The notes beneath the pieces were generated by a model. The model searched no databases. It worked only from the letters and a program-made list of their open reading frames with translations, and was not told the origin of the DNA. DNA of 64,000 nucleotides. Origin: Actinomadura fibrosa. GTDB lineage: Bacteria > Actinomycetota > Actinomycetes > Streptosporangiales > Streptosporangiaceae. Positions 32,671-41,631 of the stretch are shown here, one piece after another. The position numbers and the translations under genes were made by a program. The stretch lies in NCBI RefSeq assembly GCF_900659615.1, contig NZ_CAACUY010000002.1, forward strand, positions 113,071 to 177,070. Direction: 5' to 3'. Numbering within the stretch: the stretch's first letter is position 1; each line of letters opens with the position of its first letter.

Positions 32671-33225
32671 CTAAGGTTCTACTCCGAAGGTGGACAGCAA
32701 AGCGGCGATGAAATCCTCACTATCGCCGGGGACGGCATCGACCCGGCGCAGCGCTGCCGTGCCCAGGTAGGCCGCATATGTCACGCTCGCGTCGTGCCGG
32801 GCCCGGTCGGCGGAGCGGCCCAGTTCGACGAAGGCCGCCTCGATGATCGCCAGCCGCCGCCGGGTGACTCGCTCCACCACCGGCCGGATGATCGGGTCGC
32901 CCGACTCGGTCAGCAGCCGCAGCGCCAGGTCCGCGCCCTCGGTTGCCGCGTGCGCATGCCGAACCAGCACCCGCAGCCGTTCGGCCGGGTCGGCGATCGC
33001 CGCCAACGCTGGAAGTATCGCGTCGGTCTGACGCTGCTCCCACCGCTGCAACGCCGCCTCCAGCAAAGCCTGCCTACTGGCGAACAGCCAGTAGAAGCTG
33101 GACTTGGAGGCACCCAGCCGGGCTGCGACCGGCTCGACCGCTACCGCCGCCGGGCCACTTTCAGCGAGTACCGCCAAGGCGGCCTCAGCCCAATCCTCAC
33201 GGGTGAGACGGGCGGTCCGTGGCAT
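32671..33225 (-). CDS. TetR-family transcriptional regulator
   Basis: A 184-residue regulator. The helix-turn-helix is AALAVLAESGPAAVAVEPVAARLGASKSSFYWLFASRQALLEAALQRWE (residues 15-63), with the typical K-x-x-F/Y-x-x-F pattern (KSSFYWLF). The remainder is a helical ligand/dimer domain. It starts 16 bases from the transposase stub on one side and is divergent from the SRPBCC-like gene on the other, with a strong inverted repeat between. It is likely to repress itself and that gene; the ligand is unknown. Confidence 0.86.
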   Translation of the reverse strand: MPRTARLTREDWAEAALAVLAESGPAAVAVEPVAARLGASKSSFYWLFASRQALLEAALQRWEQRQTDAILPALAAIADPAERLRVLVRHAHAATEGADLALRLLTESGDPIIRPVVERVTRRRLAIIEAAFVELGRSADRARHDASVTYAAYLGTAALRRVDAVPGDSEDFIAALLSTFGVEP

Positions 33226-33255
33226 TGATCACCTTCCATGGACAGCGTTCTGAAC

Positions 33256-33286
33256 GGTTCCGTACAGTACCATTCTGTACGGCACC
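33256..33286. promoter_or_regulatory. Probable TetR operator between the divergent genes
   Basis: GGTTCCGTACAG and CTGTACGGCACC form a 12-bp inverted repeat with one mismatch around a 7-base centre (TACCATT). It lies 31 bases before the TetR start and 20 bases before the SRPBCC-like start. This spacing and symmetry suit a TetR dimer site. Confidence 0.7.
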
Positions 33287-33305
33287 GTCTAGAAGGGTCA
33301 TCGCC

Positions 33306-33908
33306 ATGGAGCGACTCATCGACCAGCTGCTGCCCGCCTATGATTTCCGCACCCGCTACACCCGGCGGATCGCCGCCGAACCCGCACAAGTCTGGGCGGC
33401 CCTGCACGCGGTCACCCACGACGAGCTCCCGGTCACCCGGCTGCTCATGGCCGCCCGCCACGTCGGCCGCAGCGTCGACCGGACCCATCTCAGTGGCCCG
33501 ATCCTGCAGGCCAGCCCGATGCCCCTGCTGGGCCGCCGAGAAGCCCGCGAGGCCACCGCCGGGAAGGTGGCCAAGTTCTGGCACCTGCGTCCCACGCCCG
33601 GCCCGGACTCGACCACCACGCCAGAAGGCTTCGCTGCCTTCGCCGAGCCAGGATGGGCCAAGGCGGCGATGAGCTTCCAGCTCTCCCCACTGGCCGATGG
33701 AGGCACCCTGCTGGCCGCCGAGACCCGCGTCCACGCCACCGACGCCGCCGCCCGCCGTGCCTTCGCCCCCTACTGGCTGCTCATACGCGCCGGGGGCGCA
33801 GGCTTCATCCGCTTCGAGATGCTCCGCGCCATCGCCCGCCGCGCCGAACGATCCGAGCAGAACAACTCGTCAGTCCAGCACTCCCAAGATCCAGGAAACA
33901 GGCCCTAG
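33306..33908 (+). CDS. SRPBCC-like protein whose C-terminal end is encoded by an IS inverted repeat
   Basis: A 200-residue protein. YDFRTRYTRRIAAEPAQVWAALHAVTHDELPVTRLLMAARHVG is the SRPBCC/polyketide-cyclase type opening (x-R-x-I-x-A-x-P-x-x-V-W-x-A-L). Later comes AMSFQLSPLADGGTLLAAETRVHATDAAARRAFAPYWLLIRAGGAGFIRFEMLRAI, the usual beta strands and long C-terminal helix. These bind small hydrophobic ligands; there is no catalytic motif. AAGGG eight bases before ATG 33306 supports the start. The last eight codons (QDPGNRP region) and the TAG stop are the right inverted repeat and its target site, so the native C terminus was replaced. Controlled by the divergent TetR, by inference. Confidence 0.75.
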   Translation: MERLIDQLLPAYDFRTRYTRRIAAEPAQVWAALHAVTHDELPVTRLLMAARHVGRSVDRTHLSGPILQASPMPLLGRREAREATAGKVAKFWHLRPTPGPDSTTTPEGFAAFAEPGWAKAAMSFQLSPLADGGTLLAAETRVHATDAAARRAFAPYWLLIRAGGAGFIRFEMLRAIARRAERSEQNNSSVQHSQDPGNRP

Positions 33909-34553
33909 TCGAGCCCTAGTCGGCCTCCCCGCGTCGCCGACATGGTCGGCCCGCCCTGGCCGCCCACCTGGTCGGTCCGCCTGGTGTGTGCCCATCGGGC
34001 CGGTTCGTTGCGCCCTGGTGTCACCTTCGGCGACATCGGGCTGCTGGTCGTCCGGCTATCTGGCGTGCTCCGCGTTAGCCGCCTGCTCGGTTCGCGTGGC
34101 TCTGCCGGTTCGGTCTGCATCATCGGTGTGGTCTGCTTGATTGGCCCGCTCCGCATGCCTCGCTTGGTTGGCCCCGTGGGGGTCTGCCGGCTCGGCCCGC
34201 ATCGGTCCGCATGCCCAGGTCGGTCTGCTCTGCGTTAGCTGCCTGCTTGGTTCGCGTGGCTCCGCCGGTTCGGTTCGCATCATCAACGTGGCCTGCATGG
34301 TGGGTCTGCCCCGCATGGCTCGCCTGGTTGGCTCGTCCGGGCTTACCGGTTCAGTCTCGGTTGGTTTGCTTGGGTGGCTTGGTTTGCGTTGGTCGCTTGG
34401 TTGGACGGGGCTGCGGGTTCGTGTTCTTTAGGCGTGTGGGGGGTTGTAGGGCGTTTGGGTTCTGGTGTGGGAGGGCTGGCGAGGGGGGTTTGGGGGGTCT
34501 AGGCTGCCTTGCGGATTTCTCCTGGCTTGTTTGGTGGAGAGGAGACCCGCCGC
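33909..34553. repeat. Gene-free stretch with a 107-bp direct repeat at 160-bp period
   Basis: No gene is supported here. Copies at about 34066-34173 and 34226-34333 match along most of their length: TGCTC(C/T)GCGTTAGC(C/T)GCCTGCT.GGTTCGCGTGGCTC and so on to CGC.TGGTTGGC. Fainter related sequence lies before 34066. The last part (34400-34550) is GT-rich and leads to the ribosome site of the next gene. Confidence 0.6.
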
Positions 34554-34922
34554 ATGATTTTTCTGGGGCTGGTGCTCGTGCTCGCGGCCGTGGTGGCCGG
34601 GACGGCGGTCGTGCTGGACAACACCGGGGACGCCGAGCTGGTCCTGTTCGGTGACAGCGTTCCGGGGATCACGGCGGAGTGGCACGTGTTCATGGCCGGT
34701 GCCGTGGTGGCCGTTGTTTTCATGGCGGGGGCCGGAGTGGCGGCCCTGGGGTTCCGGCGGGCGGTCAACATGCGGCGGGAGCTTCGGGAGCTGCGGGACG
34801 AGCATGAGGAGTCGCTGCAGACGCTGGAGCTGGAGCGGCGGAAGTTGCAGCAGGCGTTGGCGCAGGCGCGGCGTGGGGTGGACGAGCCGCCGGTGCCCGC
34901 GCAGCGGGTGGCTCCGAACTAG
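34554..34922 (+). CDS. LapA-like two-segment membrane protein with coiled-coil tail
   Basis: A 122-residue protein with two membrane segments (residues 2-20 and about 38-62) and a short extracytoplasmic loop (DNTGDAELVLFGDSVPGI). The C-terminal cytoplasmic coiled coil NMRRELRELRDEHEESLQTLELERRKLQQALAQARRG follows. This layout is that of the LapA/DUF1049 family, which acts in envelope assembly in some bacteria. GGAGAGGAG precedes ATG 34554. The stop overlaps the stop of the convergent helicase gene by four bases. Confidence 0.78.
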   Translation: MIFLGLVLVLAAVVAGTAVVLDNTGDAELVLFGDSVPGITAEWHVFMAGAVVAVVFMAGAGVAALGFRRAVNMRRELRELRDEHEESLQTLELERRKLQQALAQARRGVDEPPVPAQRVAPN

Positions 34923-37225
34923 GGGGCGTGCTTCAGGAGTTCCGCGAGGAGGGTCAGGGCGCCTTCCTTGTCGAGGGGGTCGTTCCCATTGCCGCACTTC
35001 GGTGACTGGATGCAGGACGGGCAACCGGAGTCGCACTCGCAGGAGGCGATCGCGTTCTGGGTCGCGCGGAGCCATTCGGAGGCGTCGCCGTACCCGCGTT
35101 CGGCGAAGCCCGCGCCGCCTTCGTGGCCGTCGTAGACGAAGACCGTGAGGAGGCCGGTGTCGGGGTGGACGGCGGTGGAGACTCCGCCGATGTCCCAGCG
35201 GTCGCAGGTGGCGAAGAGGGGGAGCAGGCCGATCGAGGCGTGCTCGGCGGCGTGGGCGGCGCCTGCGAGGTCGAGGTCGCCGAGGGTGTCGATCTGGGAT
35301 TCCGAGAGCGTCCACCAGACGGCGCGGGTGCGGAGGGTGCGCGGGGGGAGGTCCAGGGGTTTCTCGCCGAGCATCTCGCCGGTCTGGAGGCGGCGCATCT
35401 GGTAGGCGACGACCTGGCGGGTCACTTCGACGGTGCCGAAGCAGAGTGTCGCTTCGCCCCATGAGGTGGAGCGCAGCCGTTCGACGATGGAGATGTCGGT
35501 GACGTCGCGGGCGGTGGTGGAGTAGTCGGGGTCGGCGGCTTCCACGAGGGCCACGGAGTCGTCCAGGTCGAGGGTCTGCACGACGTAGGAGTCGCCCTGG
35601 TGGATGTAGACGGCGCCTTCGTGGACGGTCGTGTGGGCTGACGCCTCGTCCACGGTGCCGAGGAGTCGGCCTGTGGCCATCTCGACCACCTGGATGGGGG
35701 CGCCGCCCGCGCCGCGGATGTCCGCCAGGTCGCATGCCTTGTCGCGGCGCGTCCAGTACCAGCCGGCGGGACGGCGCCGGAGGAAGCCGCGGCGGACCAG
35801 GTCGGGGAGCAGGTCGGCCGTGGACGGGCCGAAGAGGGCGGCGTCGGCCTCGGTGAGGGGCAGCTCGGAGGCGGCGGCGCAGAGGTGCGGTTCGAGGACG
35901 TACGGGTTGTCGGGGTCGAGGACGGTCGCCTCGACGGGCGTCCCGAAGATCGCCTCGGGGTGGTGGACGAGGAAGGTGTCGAGGGGGTCGTCCCGGGCGA
36001 TGAGGACGGACAGGGCGGCCTGCCCGGAGCGTCCCGCGCGGCCGGCCTGCTGCCAGAGGGACGCGCGGGTGCCGGGCCAGCCGCAAACGAGGACGGCGTC
36101 GAGGCCGGAGACGTCCACGCCCAGTTCGAGGGCGTTGGTGCTGGCGAGGCCGACGAGGGAGCGGGAGCGGAGGGCGGCTTCGAGGGCGCGCCGCTCCTCG
36201 GGGAGGTAGCCGGCGCGGTAGGCGGCGACCTGGTCGGCGAGGCCGGGCGCGGTCTCCTCCAGCGCGCGCTTGGCGCCGAGGGCGACGGATTCGGCGCCGC
36301 GCCGGGAGCGGACGAACGCGAGGGTCTGGACGCCCTCGACGACGAGGTCGGCGAGGAGGTCGCCGGTCTCGGCGGTGGCGGTGCGGCGGACGGGCGCGCC
36401 GCGCTCGCCGCGGAGCTCGGTGAGGGGCGGTTCCCAGAGGGCGAACGTGGCGGGGCCGCGGGGGGAGGCGTCGTCGTCGACGGCGACGACGTCGAGGCCC
36501 GTGAGGCGGGACGCGGTCGCGGCGGGCTCGGACGTCGTGGCGGACGCGAGGATGAAGACCGGGTCGGCGTGGTAGCGGGCGCAGAGGCGGCGCAGGCGGC
36601 GCAGGACGTGCGCGACGTGCGAGCCGAAGACGCCGCGGTAGCCGTGCGCCTCGTCGATGACCACGTAGCGGAGGCGGCGGAGGAAGGAGGACCAGCGGGC
36701 GTGGCCGGGCAGGATCGAGCGGTGCAGCATGTCCGGGTTGGTGAGCACGTAGTTGGCGTGCTGCCGGACCCAGGTCCGCTCGTCCTGCGGGGTGTCGCCG
36801 TCATAGGTCGCCGCGCGGACGCGGGTGAGGTGGAGGCCGCGGATCGCGCGGAGCTGGTCGGCGGCGAGGGCCTTGGTCGGCGAGAGGTAGAGGATCGTCC
36901 CCTCGCGGTGGCCGTTCTCTTCCGCGTCGTAGATCGCGGCGACGGAGGGCAGCAGGTAGGCGAGCGATTTGCCGGACGCGGTGCCTGTGGCGATGATCAC
37001 AGAGCGGCCCGCGTGCGCGTGTTCGGCGGCGCGCGCCTGGTGCTCCCAGGGGGCCTCGATGCCGGCGGCGGCGAGCCGGTCCAGCAGGAGTGGCGTCGAC
37101 CACGCGGGCCAGTCGGCGCGGCGGCCCTGACGTGCCGGAACGCTTTCCACATGGGTGATGCGGTCGCGGCGCGTCGGGTCGGCGAGCAGCCGGTCCAGGG
37201 GGGTACGAGATCTTTGAGCGCCCAT
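34919..37225 (-). CDS. DEAD/DEAH-box helicase with DUF1998 zinc-cysteine end (Tad-neighbourhood helicase)
   Basis: A 768-residue superfamily 2 helicase. Motif I is IIATGTASGKSLAYLLP, motif II YVVIDEAHGYRG, motif III LASATTSEP and motif VI QQAGRAGRSGQ. The C terminus is DUF1998 with four cysteines CECDSGCPSCIQSPKCG, a zinc or Fe-S site. It matches Rv3649 and the 'helicase/secretion neighbourhood' family, long known to sit beside the actinobacterial Tad locus without a proven link. ATG 37225 is used; the frame extends by 11 residues to a TTG. Here it is about 4.3 kb from the last Tad gene because of the IS-like unit and other genes. Confidence 0.9.
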   Translation of the reverse strand: MGAQRSRTPLDRLLADPTRRDRITHVESVPARQGRRADWPAWSTPLLLDRLAAAGIEAPWEHQARAAEHAHAGRSVIIATGTASGKSLAYLLPSVAAIYDAEENGHREGTILYLSPTKALAADQLRAIRGLHLTRVRAATYDGDTPQDERTWVRQHANYVLTNPDMLHRSILPGHARWSSFLRRLRYVVIDEAHGYRGVFGSHVAHVLRRLRRLCARYHADPVFILASATTSEPAATASRLTGLDVVAVDDDASPRGPATFALWEPPLTELRGERGAPVRRTATAETGDLLADLVVEGVQTLAFVRSRRGAESVALGAKRALEETAPGLADQVAAYRAGYLPEERRALEAALRSRSLVGLASTNALELGVDVSGLDAVLVCGWPGTRASLWQQAGRAGRSGQAALSVLIARDDPLDTFLVHHPEAIFGTPVEATVLDPDNPYVLEPHLCAAASELPLTEADAALFGPSTADLLPDLVRRGFLRRRPAGWYWTRRDKACDLADIRGAGGAPIQVVEMATGRLLGTVDEASAHTTVHEGAVYIHQGDSYVVQTLDLDDSVALVEAADPDYSTTARDVTDISIVERLRSTSWGEATLCFGTVEVTRQVVAYQMRRLQTGEMLGEKPLDLPPRTLRTRAVWWTLSESQIDTLGDLDLAGAAHAAEHASIGLLPLFATCDRWDIGGVSTAVHPDTGLLTVFVYDGHEGGAGFAERGYGDASEWLRATQNAIASCECDSGCPSCIQSPKCGNGNDPLDKEGALTLLAELLKHAP

Positions 37226-37474
37226 CAGGTTTTCAGTCTGCCAGCCTGGGCAAAACAACGGGAACGCCCCGGCGCCAGTGGGCCCGTTCCCCCTGCCCTG
37301 ACCGGTAGATCAGCAGGTCAGATGGGATGACGCGAACTTTCGCCCGAGTGGGCGATAACGTGCGTGCACGACGCCGGAGCGTGGTTGAATCACGGCGAAC
37401 TCTCGCTGACGGATCGCCGCCCTGGAGGTTCGGCAAAGCGAGATCAGATTGTGCTGCACGGCGCTGGAGGATCT

Positions 37475-37828
37475 GTGGACCTGAAGGTGAACGACTACAC
37501 CACTGACGATGGCCTGACCGTCATCAACGTGGAGGGCGAGATCGACGTCTACACGGCGCCGAAGCTTCGCGAGAAGCTCATCGACCTGGTCAACAAGGGC
37601 AAGTTCCACCTTCTCGTGGACATGGAGAAGGTGGAGTTCCTGGACTCGACCGGGTTGGGCGTGCTGGTCGGCGGGCTGAAGCGGGTCCGCGCGCATGACG
37701 GCTCGCTGGAGCTGGTGTGCACGCAGGAGCGCATCCTCAAGATCTTCCGGATCACGGGGCTGACCAAGGTCTTCGGCATCCACGACTCGATCGCCGAGGC
37801 CGAGGAGAAGCGCAAGGGCGCCAAGTAG
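37475..37828 (+). CDS. bldG: Anti-sigma factor antagonist (STAS), BldG type
   Basis: A 117-residue single STAS domain. [23 protein letters not shown] and [35 protein letters not shown] carry the phosphorylated serine (DSTGLG). [17 protein letters not shown] is almost identical to Streptomyces BldG. It binds an anti-sigma factor when unphosphorylated and frees the sigma factor; in Streptomyces it is needed for development and antibiotic production. GTG 37475 has GGAGG four bases upstream. The RsbW-like gene follows after 16 bases, as in the bldG locus. Confidence 0.92.
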   Translation: MDLKVNDYTTDDGLTVINVEGEIDVYTAPKLREKLIDLVNKGKFHLLVDMEKVEFLDSTGLGVLVGGLKRVRAHDGSLELVCTQERILKIFRITGLTKVFGIHDSIAEAEEKRKGAK

Positions 37829-37844
37829 GCGGCCTGTAGCTGAG

Positions 37845-38285
37845 ATGGCGACCGTTGAACTGTCCTTCAGTGCGCTGCCCGTCCATGTCCGGACCGCCCG
37901 GCTGATCGTGACCGCCGTGGCCCGCCGCAGCGGCGTCGCCGAGACGCTGCTGGACGAGGTCCGGCTCGCCGTCGGCGAGGCGTGCTCGCGTGCCGTCGAG
38001 GCGCACCGCCGGCACTGCCCGGACGAGCCCGTGCGGCTGGAGCTGACCGGGGCCGACCGGCGTTTCGAGGTCATCGTGAGCGACACCGTTCCCGGTGACG
38101 ACGCGGCGGGCGGCCTCCCCTCGTTCGAGGACCCGGAGGAGTTCGAGTTCGGCATGGGCGAGGGCACCGCGGAGTTGGGACTGGCCGTCATCGCCGGGCT
38201 CGCCGACGACGTGGACATCGCCGCCACGCCCAAGGGGGTCCAGATACGGATGAGCTGGCCGGCCGAAGACGAGGCGACGATCTGA
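37845..38285 (+). CDS. RsbW-like anti-sigma factor / serine kinase, partner of BldG
   Basis: A 146-residue GHKL ATPase-fold protein. LLDEVRLAVGEACSRAVEAH is the N box (E-x-x-x-x-x-H/N), IVSDTVPGDD the G1-like Asp motif, and EGTAELGLAVIAGLADDVDI the G2 lid. It should phosphorylate BldG and bind a sigma factor, as the downstream gene of Streptomyces bldG (ApgA) is proposed to do. The central Asn of the N box is replaced by Ala/Val, which may weaken kinase activity. A terminator hairpin follows 23 bases after the stop. Confidence 0.85.
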   Translation: MATVELSFSALPVHVRTARLIVTAVARRSGVAETLLDEVRLAVGEACSRAVEAHRRHCPDEPVRLELTGADRRFEVIVSDTVPGDDAAGGLPSFEDPEEFEFGMGEGTAELGLAVIAGLADDVDIAATPKGVQIRMSWPAEDEATI

Positions 38286-38308
38286 GCGCACCGTCCACCA
38301 GACGCAGA

Positions 38309-38336
38309 CGAAGGCCCCGCCCCGGCGGGGCCTTCG
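38309..38336 (+). terminator. Terminator after the bldG operon
   Basis: CGAAGGCCCCGCC pairs perfectly over 13 bp with GGCGGGGCCTTCG around a two-base gap (four-base effective loop). It closes the bldG/rsbW-like operon. Confidence 0.75.
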
Positions 38337-39050
38337 CCGTATCCGCCCTCGTTCCAGCGCCCCCGCGCCATATCCGCACCCCGTTCTGATGTGACCCTCG
38401 CCGTGATCGTGCCCGTTCGGCAGAAGGCGGCGCTGGTGCCGTCCGGCCGGGTCGAGGGCCGTCCGGCGGGGTCTGGGGCGTGCGGCTGGGGCGAGCCCCG
38501 TGCGGCGGGGTCTCGTTGTGTTCGTACCTGTCCGGCCCGTGAGCGGTGCCGGGGCCGTCCGGTGGGGGCTTCGTTCGGTCGTGGGTGGTGTCGGGGTCGT
38601 GTGGTGGGGGCGAGCCCTATGAATGATCTTTTGGGTGTGGGGTGGGCGGCGGTATGGGATCTTCTTCTGGGCGCCGACATATTGGGTCGTTTGCGGCCTG
38701 GACATATTCCGTGTTATTGCCTAGCTTGATTGGGGATGGGCGATGGCTGCGGCGGGCCGTTGCCGATGGATCGCGAGATGTCAAGGTAACCGCCGGGTAA
38801 GGAAGTGGTGACCCGCTCTGACCTGCGCCGATGGCCGCGGAAGAGGCTAAAAGGTCAATTTCCGGCGTAACGCGTATTGCTTTTCTGTGACATCTCCATG
38901 AAGGGGGTCGCGGCCTTCTCATTCGGGTGCGGCCTGCGTAGACTCCCGGAACCCGCGTTGCCGTGCGAGGCGTTCCAAATCCTGACTCGCGGGGTACGCG
39001 GTAAAGATCGTCTTTTGACGGTCGCGCAACGCCCCTGTCGAGGAGGACGG
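38337..39050. promoter_or_regulatory. Long leader/intergenic region before the H+-pyrophosphatase gene
   Basis: About 700 bases without a supported gene. The first half is G/T-rich with GGCGGGGTCT-like repeats. At 38676-38725 GACATATT occurs twice, 25 bases apart, followed by a TAGCTT that could be a -10 box. From 38750 to 39030 no gene signal is present until GAGGAGG before the hppA start. Such a long leader could hold regulation, but I recognise no known riboswitch. Confidence 0.35.
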
Positions 39051-41489
39051 ATGTCTGGGCTTTCCCTGTCAAGCCCGGCCAGCGCAGACGTGGATCTCGG
39101 CGGCGGCGACCTCACCTTGGTCGTCGTCGTCGCCGTGGTCGCACTGCTGGCACTGGCCGTCGCCGCAGGTCTGGTACGCGAGGTGCTGGCCGCGGGCCAG
39201 GGCACCGAGAAGATGCAGGAGATCGCGCGGGCGGTCCAGGTGGGGGCGAGCGCCTACCTGAAACGCCAGTTCCGCACGGTCGGCATCTTCGTGGTGCTGA
39301 TCCCGCTCGTTCTGCTGCTTCTACCCGCCGACTCGACGTCCGAACGGATCGGGCGGTCGGTGTTCTTCGTCATCGGCGCGATCTTCTCGGCCGTCACCGG
39401 TTTCACCGGCATGTGGCTGGCGGTCCGGGGCAACGTCCGGGTCGCCGCCGCGGCCCGGGACGCGGGCGGCGAGAAGAAGGCGATGCGGATCGCCTTCCGC
39501 ACCGGCGGCGTCGCCGGGATGTTCACCGTCGGCCTCGGGCTGTTCGGCGCGGCGGTCGTGGTGCTCGCCTACAAGGGCGACGCGCCGAAGGTGCTGGAGG
39601 GCTTCGGGTTCGGCGCCGCGCTGCTCGCCATGTTCATGCGTGTCGGCGGCGGCATCTTCACCAAGGCCGCGGACGTGGGCGCGGACCTGGTCGGCAAGGT
39701 CGAGCAGGGGATTCCCGAGGACGACCCGCGCAACGCGGCGACGATCGCCGACAACGTCGGCGACAACGTCGGCGACTGCGCCGGGATGGCCGCGGACCTG
39801 TTCGAGTCCTACGCGGTGATGCTGGTCGCGGCGCTCATCCTGGGCACCGCGGCGTTCGGCACCGAGGGCCTCGTGTTCCCGCTGATCGTGCCGATGATCG
39901 GCGTGATCACCGCGGTGATCGGGATCTTCGCGGTGGCGCCCCGCGACCGCGACCGTTCCGGCATGTCCGCGATCAACCGGGGCTTCTTCATCTCGGCGAT
40001 CATCTCGGCGGTGCTGGTGGCGATCGCCGCGTTCGCCTACCTGCCGTCGTCGTTCGCGGACCTGAGCGGCGTCACCGACGCCGACATCCGGAACCTGGAC
40101 GCGGACCCGCGCTGGGTCGCCCTCGGCGCGGTGATCATCGGGATCGTGCTGGCGAGCGCCATCCAGCTGCTCACCGGCTACTTCACCGAGACCAACCGCA
40201 AGCCGGTCAAGGAGGTCACGGGCAGCGCCCGCACCGGGCCGGCGACCGTGATCCTGTCCGGCATCTCGCTGGGGCTGGAGTCGGCCGTCTACACCGCGCT
40301 GGTGATCGGCGCGGCGGTGTACGGGGCGTTCCTGCTCGGGTTCGGCAACACGACCGTCGCGCTGTTCGCGGTGGCGATGGCCGGCACCGGGCTGCTCACG
40401 ACCGTCGGCGTGATCGTGTCCATGGACACGTTCGGTCCCGTCTCCGACAACGCCCAGGGCATCGCGGAGATGTCCGGGGACGTGCAGGGCGAGGCCGCGG
40501 CCGTGCTGGAGCGGCTGGACGCGGTGGGCAACACCACCAAGGCGATCACCAAGGGCATCGCGATCGCGACGGCGGTGCTGGCGGCGACGGCGCTGTTCGG
40601 GTCGTTCCGGACGACGGTCGTCTCCGCGCTCGGCGACGCGTCCGCGGACGCCAAGGACGCGCTCGGCGACTTCGAGGTGTTCAGCCTGTCGATCGACAAC
40701 CCGAACGTGCTGATCGGCCTGATCATCGGCGCGGCCGTGGTGTTCCTGTTCTCCGGGCTGGCCATCATGGCGGTCGGCCGGGCGGCGGGACGGGTCGTGG
40801 TGGAGGTGCGCGAGCAGTTCCGCACCAAGCCCGGGATCATGGACTACACCGAGAAGCCCGACTACGACCGGGTCGTGGACATCTGCACCCGGGACGCGCA
40901 GCGCGAGCTCGCGACGCCGGGCCTGCTGGCGATCATGACGCCGATCGCGGTCGGCTTCGCCCTCGGGTACGCGCCGCTCGGCGCCTTCCTGGGCGGCGCC
41001 ATCGCGGCGGGCGTGCTGATGGCGGTGTTCCTGTCGAATTCCGGCGGTGCCTGGGACAACGCCAAGAAGCTCGTCGAGGAGGGCTTCCTCGGCGGCAAGG
41101 GCAGCCCGGCGCACGAGGCGACGGTGATCGGCGACACGGTCGGCGACCCGTTCAAGGACACCGCGGGCCCGGCGATCAACCCGCTGATCAAGGTGATGAA
41201 CCTGGTCGCGCTGCTGATCGCGGACGCGGTCGTCACGTACGCGGGCAACGTCGCCCTGCGCGTCGGCGCGACGGTCGTCTCCGTGGCGATCATCGTGGCG
41301 GCCATCGTGGTCTCCAAGCGCCGCGCCGACCCGATCGGCGAGGCCCCGGCGGAGGCGGGCGCCAAGCCCGGAGCCGTCGAGGGCGGGGTGCCCGGGCCGG
41401 CGGTCTCCGCCGAGTCCAACGGCGGGACCGGGACCGCGGCCGAGGCTCCGGCCGAGACCGAGAGCGAGCGCCCGGCGAACAAGGCCTGA
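39051..41489 (+). CDS. hppA: Membrane H+-translocating pyrophosphatase (K+-independent type)
   Basis: An 812-residue integral membrane enzyme with about 16 membrane segments that pumps protons with the energy of pyrophosphate hydrolysis. The substrate site is intact: KAADVGADLVGKVEQGIPEDDPRNAATIADNVGDNVGD and later DTVGDPFKDTAGPAINPLIK. In DAVGNTTKAITKG the Lys and Thr stand at the two positions that are Ala and Gly/Ala in K+-dependent enzymes, so this is the K+-independent class, as in S. coelicolor. ATG 39051 has GAGGAGG four bases upstream. The C-terminal 50 residues are a low-complexity Ala/Glu/Pro tail. Confidence 0.95.
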   Translation: MSGLSLSSPASADVDLGGGDLTLVVVVAVVALLALAVAAGLVREVLAAGQGTEKMQEIARAVQVGASAYLKRQFRTVGIFVVLIPLVLLLLPADSTSERIGRSVFFVIGAIFSAVTGFTGMWLAVRGNVRVAAAARDAGGEKKAMRIAFRTGGVAGMFTVGLGLFGAAVVVLAYKGDAPKVLEGFGFGAALLAMFMRVGGGIFTKAADVGADLVGKVEQGIPEDDPRNAATIADNVGDNVGDCAGMAADLFESYAVMLVAALILGTAAFGTEGLVFPLIVPMIGVITAVIGIFAVAPRDRDRSGMSAINRGFFISAIISAVLVAIAAFAYLPSSFADLSGVTDADIRNLDADPRWVALGAVIIGIVLASAIQLLTGYFTETNRKPVKEVTGSARTGPATVILSGISLGLESAVYTALVIGAAVYGAFLLGFGNTTVALFAVAMAGTGLLTTVGVIVSMDTFGPVSDNAQGIAEMSGDVQGEAAAVLERLDAVGNTTKAITKGIAIATAVLAATALFGSFRTTVVSALGDASADAKDALGDFEVFSLSIDNPNVLIGLIIGAAVVFLFSGLAIMAVGRAAGRVVVEVREQFRTKPGIMDYTEKPDYDRVVDICTRDAQRELATPGLLAIMTPIAVGFALGYAPLGAFLGGAIAAGVLMAVFLSNSGGAWDNAKKLVEEGFLGGKGSPAHEATVIGDTVGDPFKDTAGPAINPLIKVMNLVALLIADAVVTYAGNVALRVGATVVSVAIIVAAIVVSKRRADPIGEAPAEAGAKPGAVEGGVPGPAVSAESNGGTGTAAEAPAETESERPANKA

Positions 41490-41631
41490 CCTGCCGGACG
41501 CGGGGGCCGGTGGCGTGCGCGCCGCTGGCCCCTTCGCATGTCATGAAGGTGGGGCCCGGGTGGTGTACGGAGCTCGGGGAACCGGTCGTACGCTGTACAC
41601 GGCAGGCGGAGCGAGAAGCGGGAGGCGCGCG

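Larger units (their letters stand above)
32406..33908. mobile_element. IS5-family-like unit with 23-bp terminal inverted repeats enclosing TetR and SRPBCC genes
   Basis: The left end (32409-32431, GGGCGTGTTTTCTGGATCTT...) and the right end on the opposite strand (33883-33905, GGGCCTGTTTCCTGGATCTT...) agree at 20 of 23 bases. Both abut CTA/TAG, which fits the YTAR-type target of IS5-group elements. Inside are 66 codons of a transposase C terminus next to the left end, then a TetR gene and an SRPBCC-like gene. Most of the transposase is missing, so the unit cannot move by itself. It may be an IS that took up cargo, or the outer ends of two decayed copies. Confidence 0.7.

Noticed and set aside
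38391..38729. Open frame of about 112 codons before hppA
   Set aside because: No ribosome site, repetitive G-rich composition and no domain; it reads like chance in a leader region.
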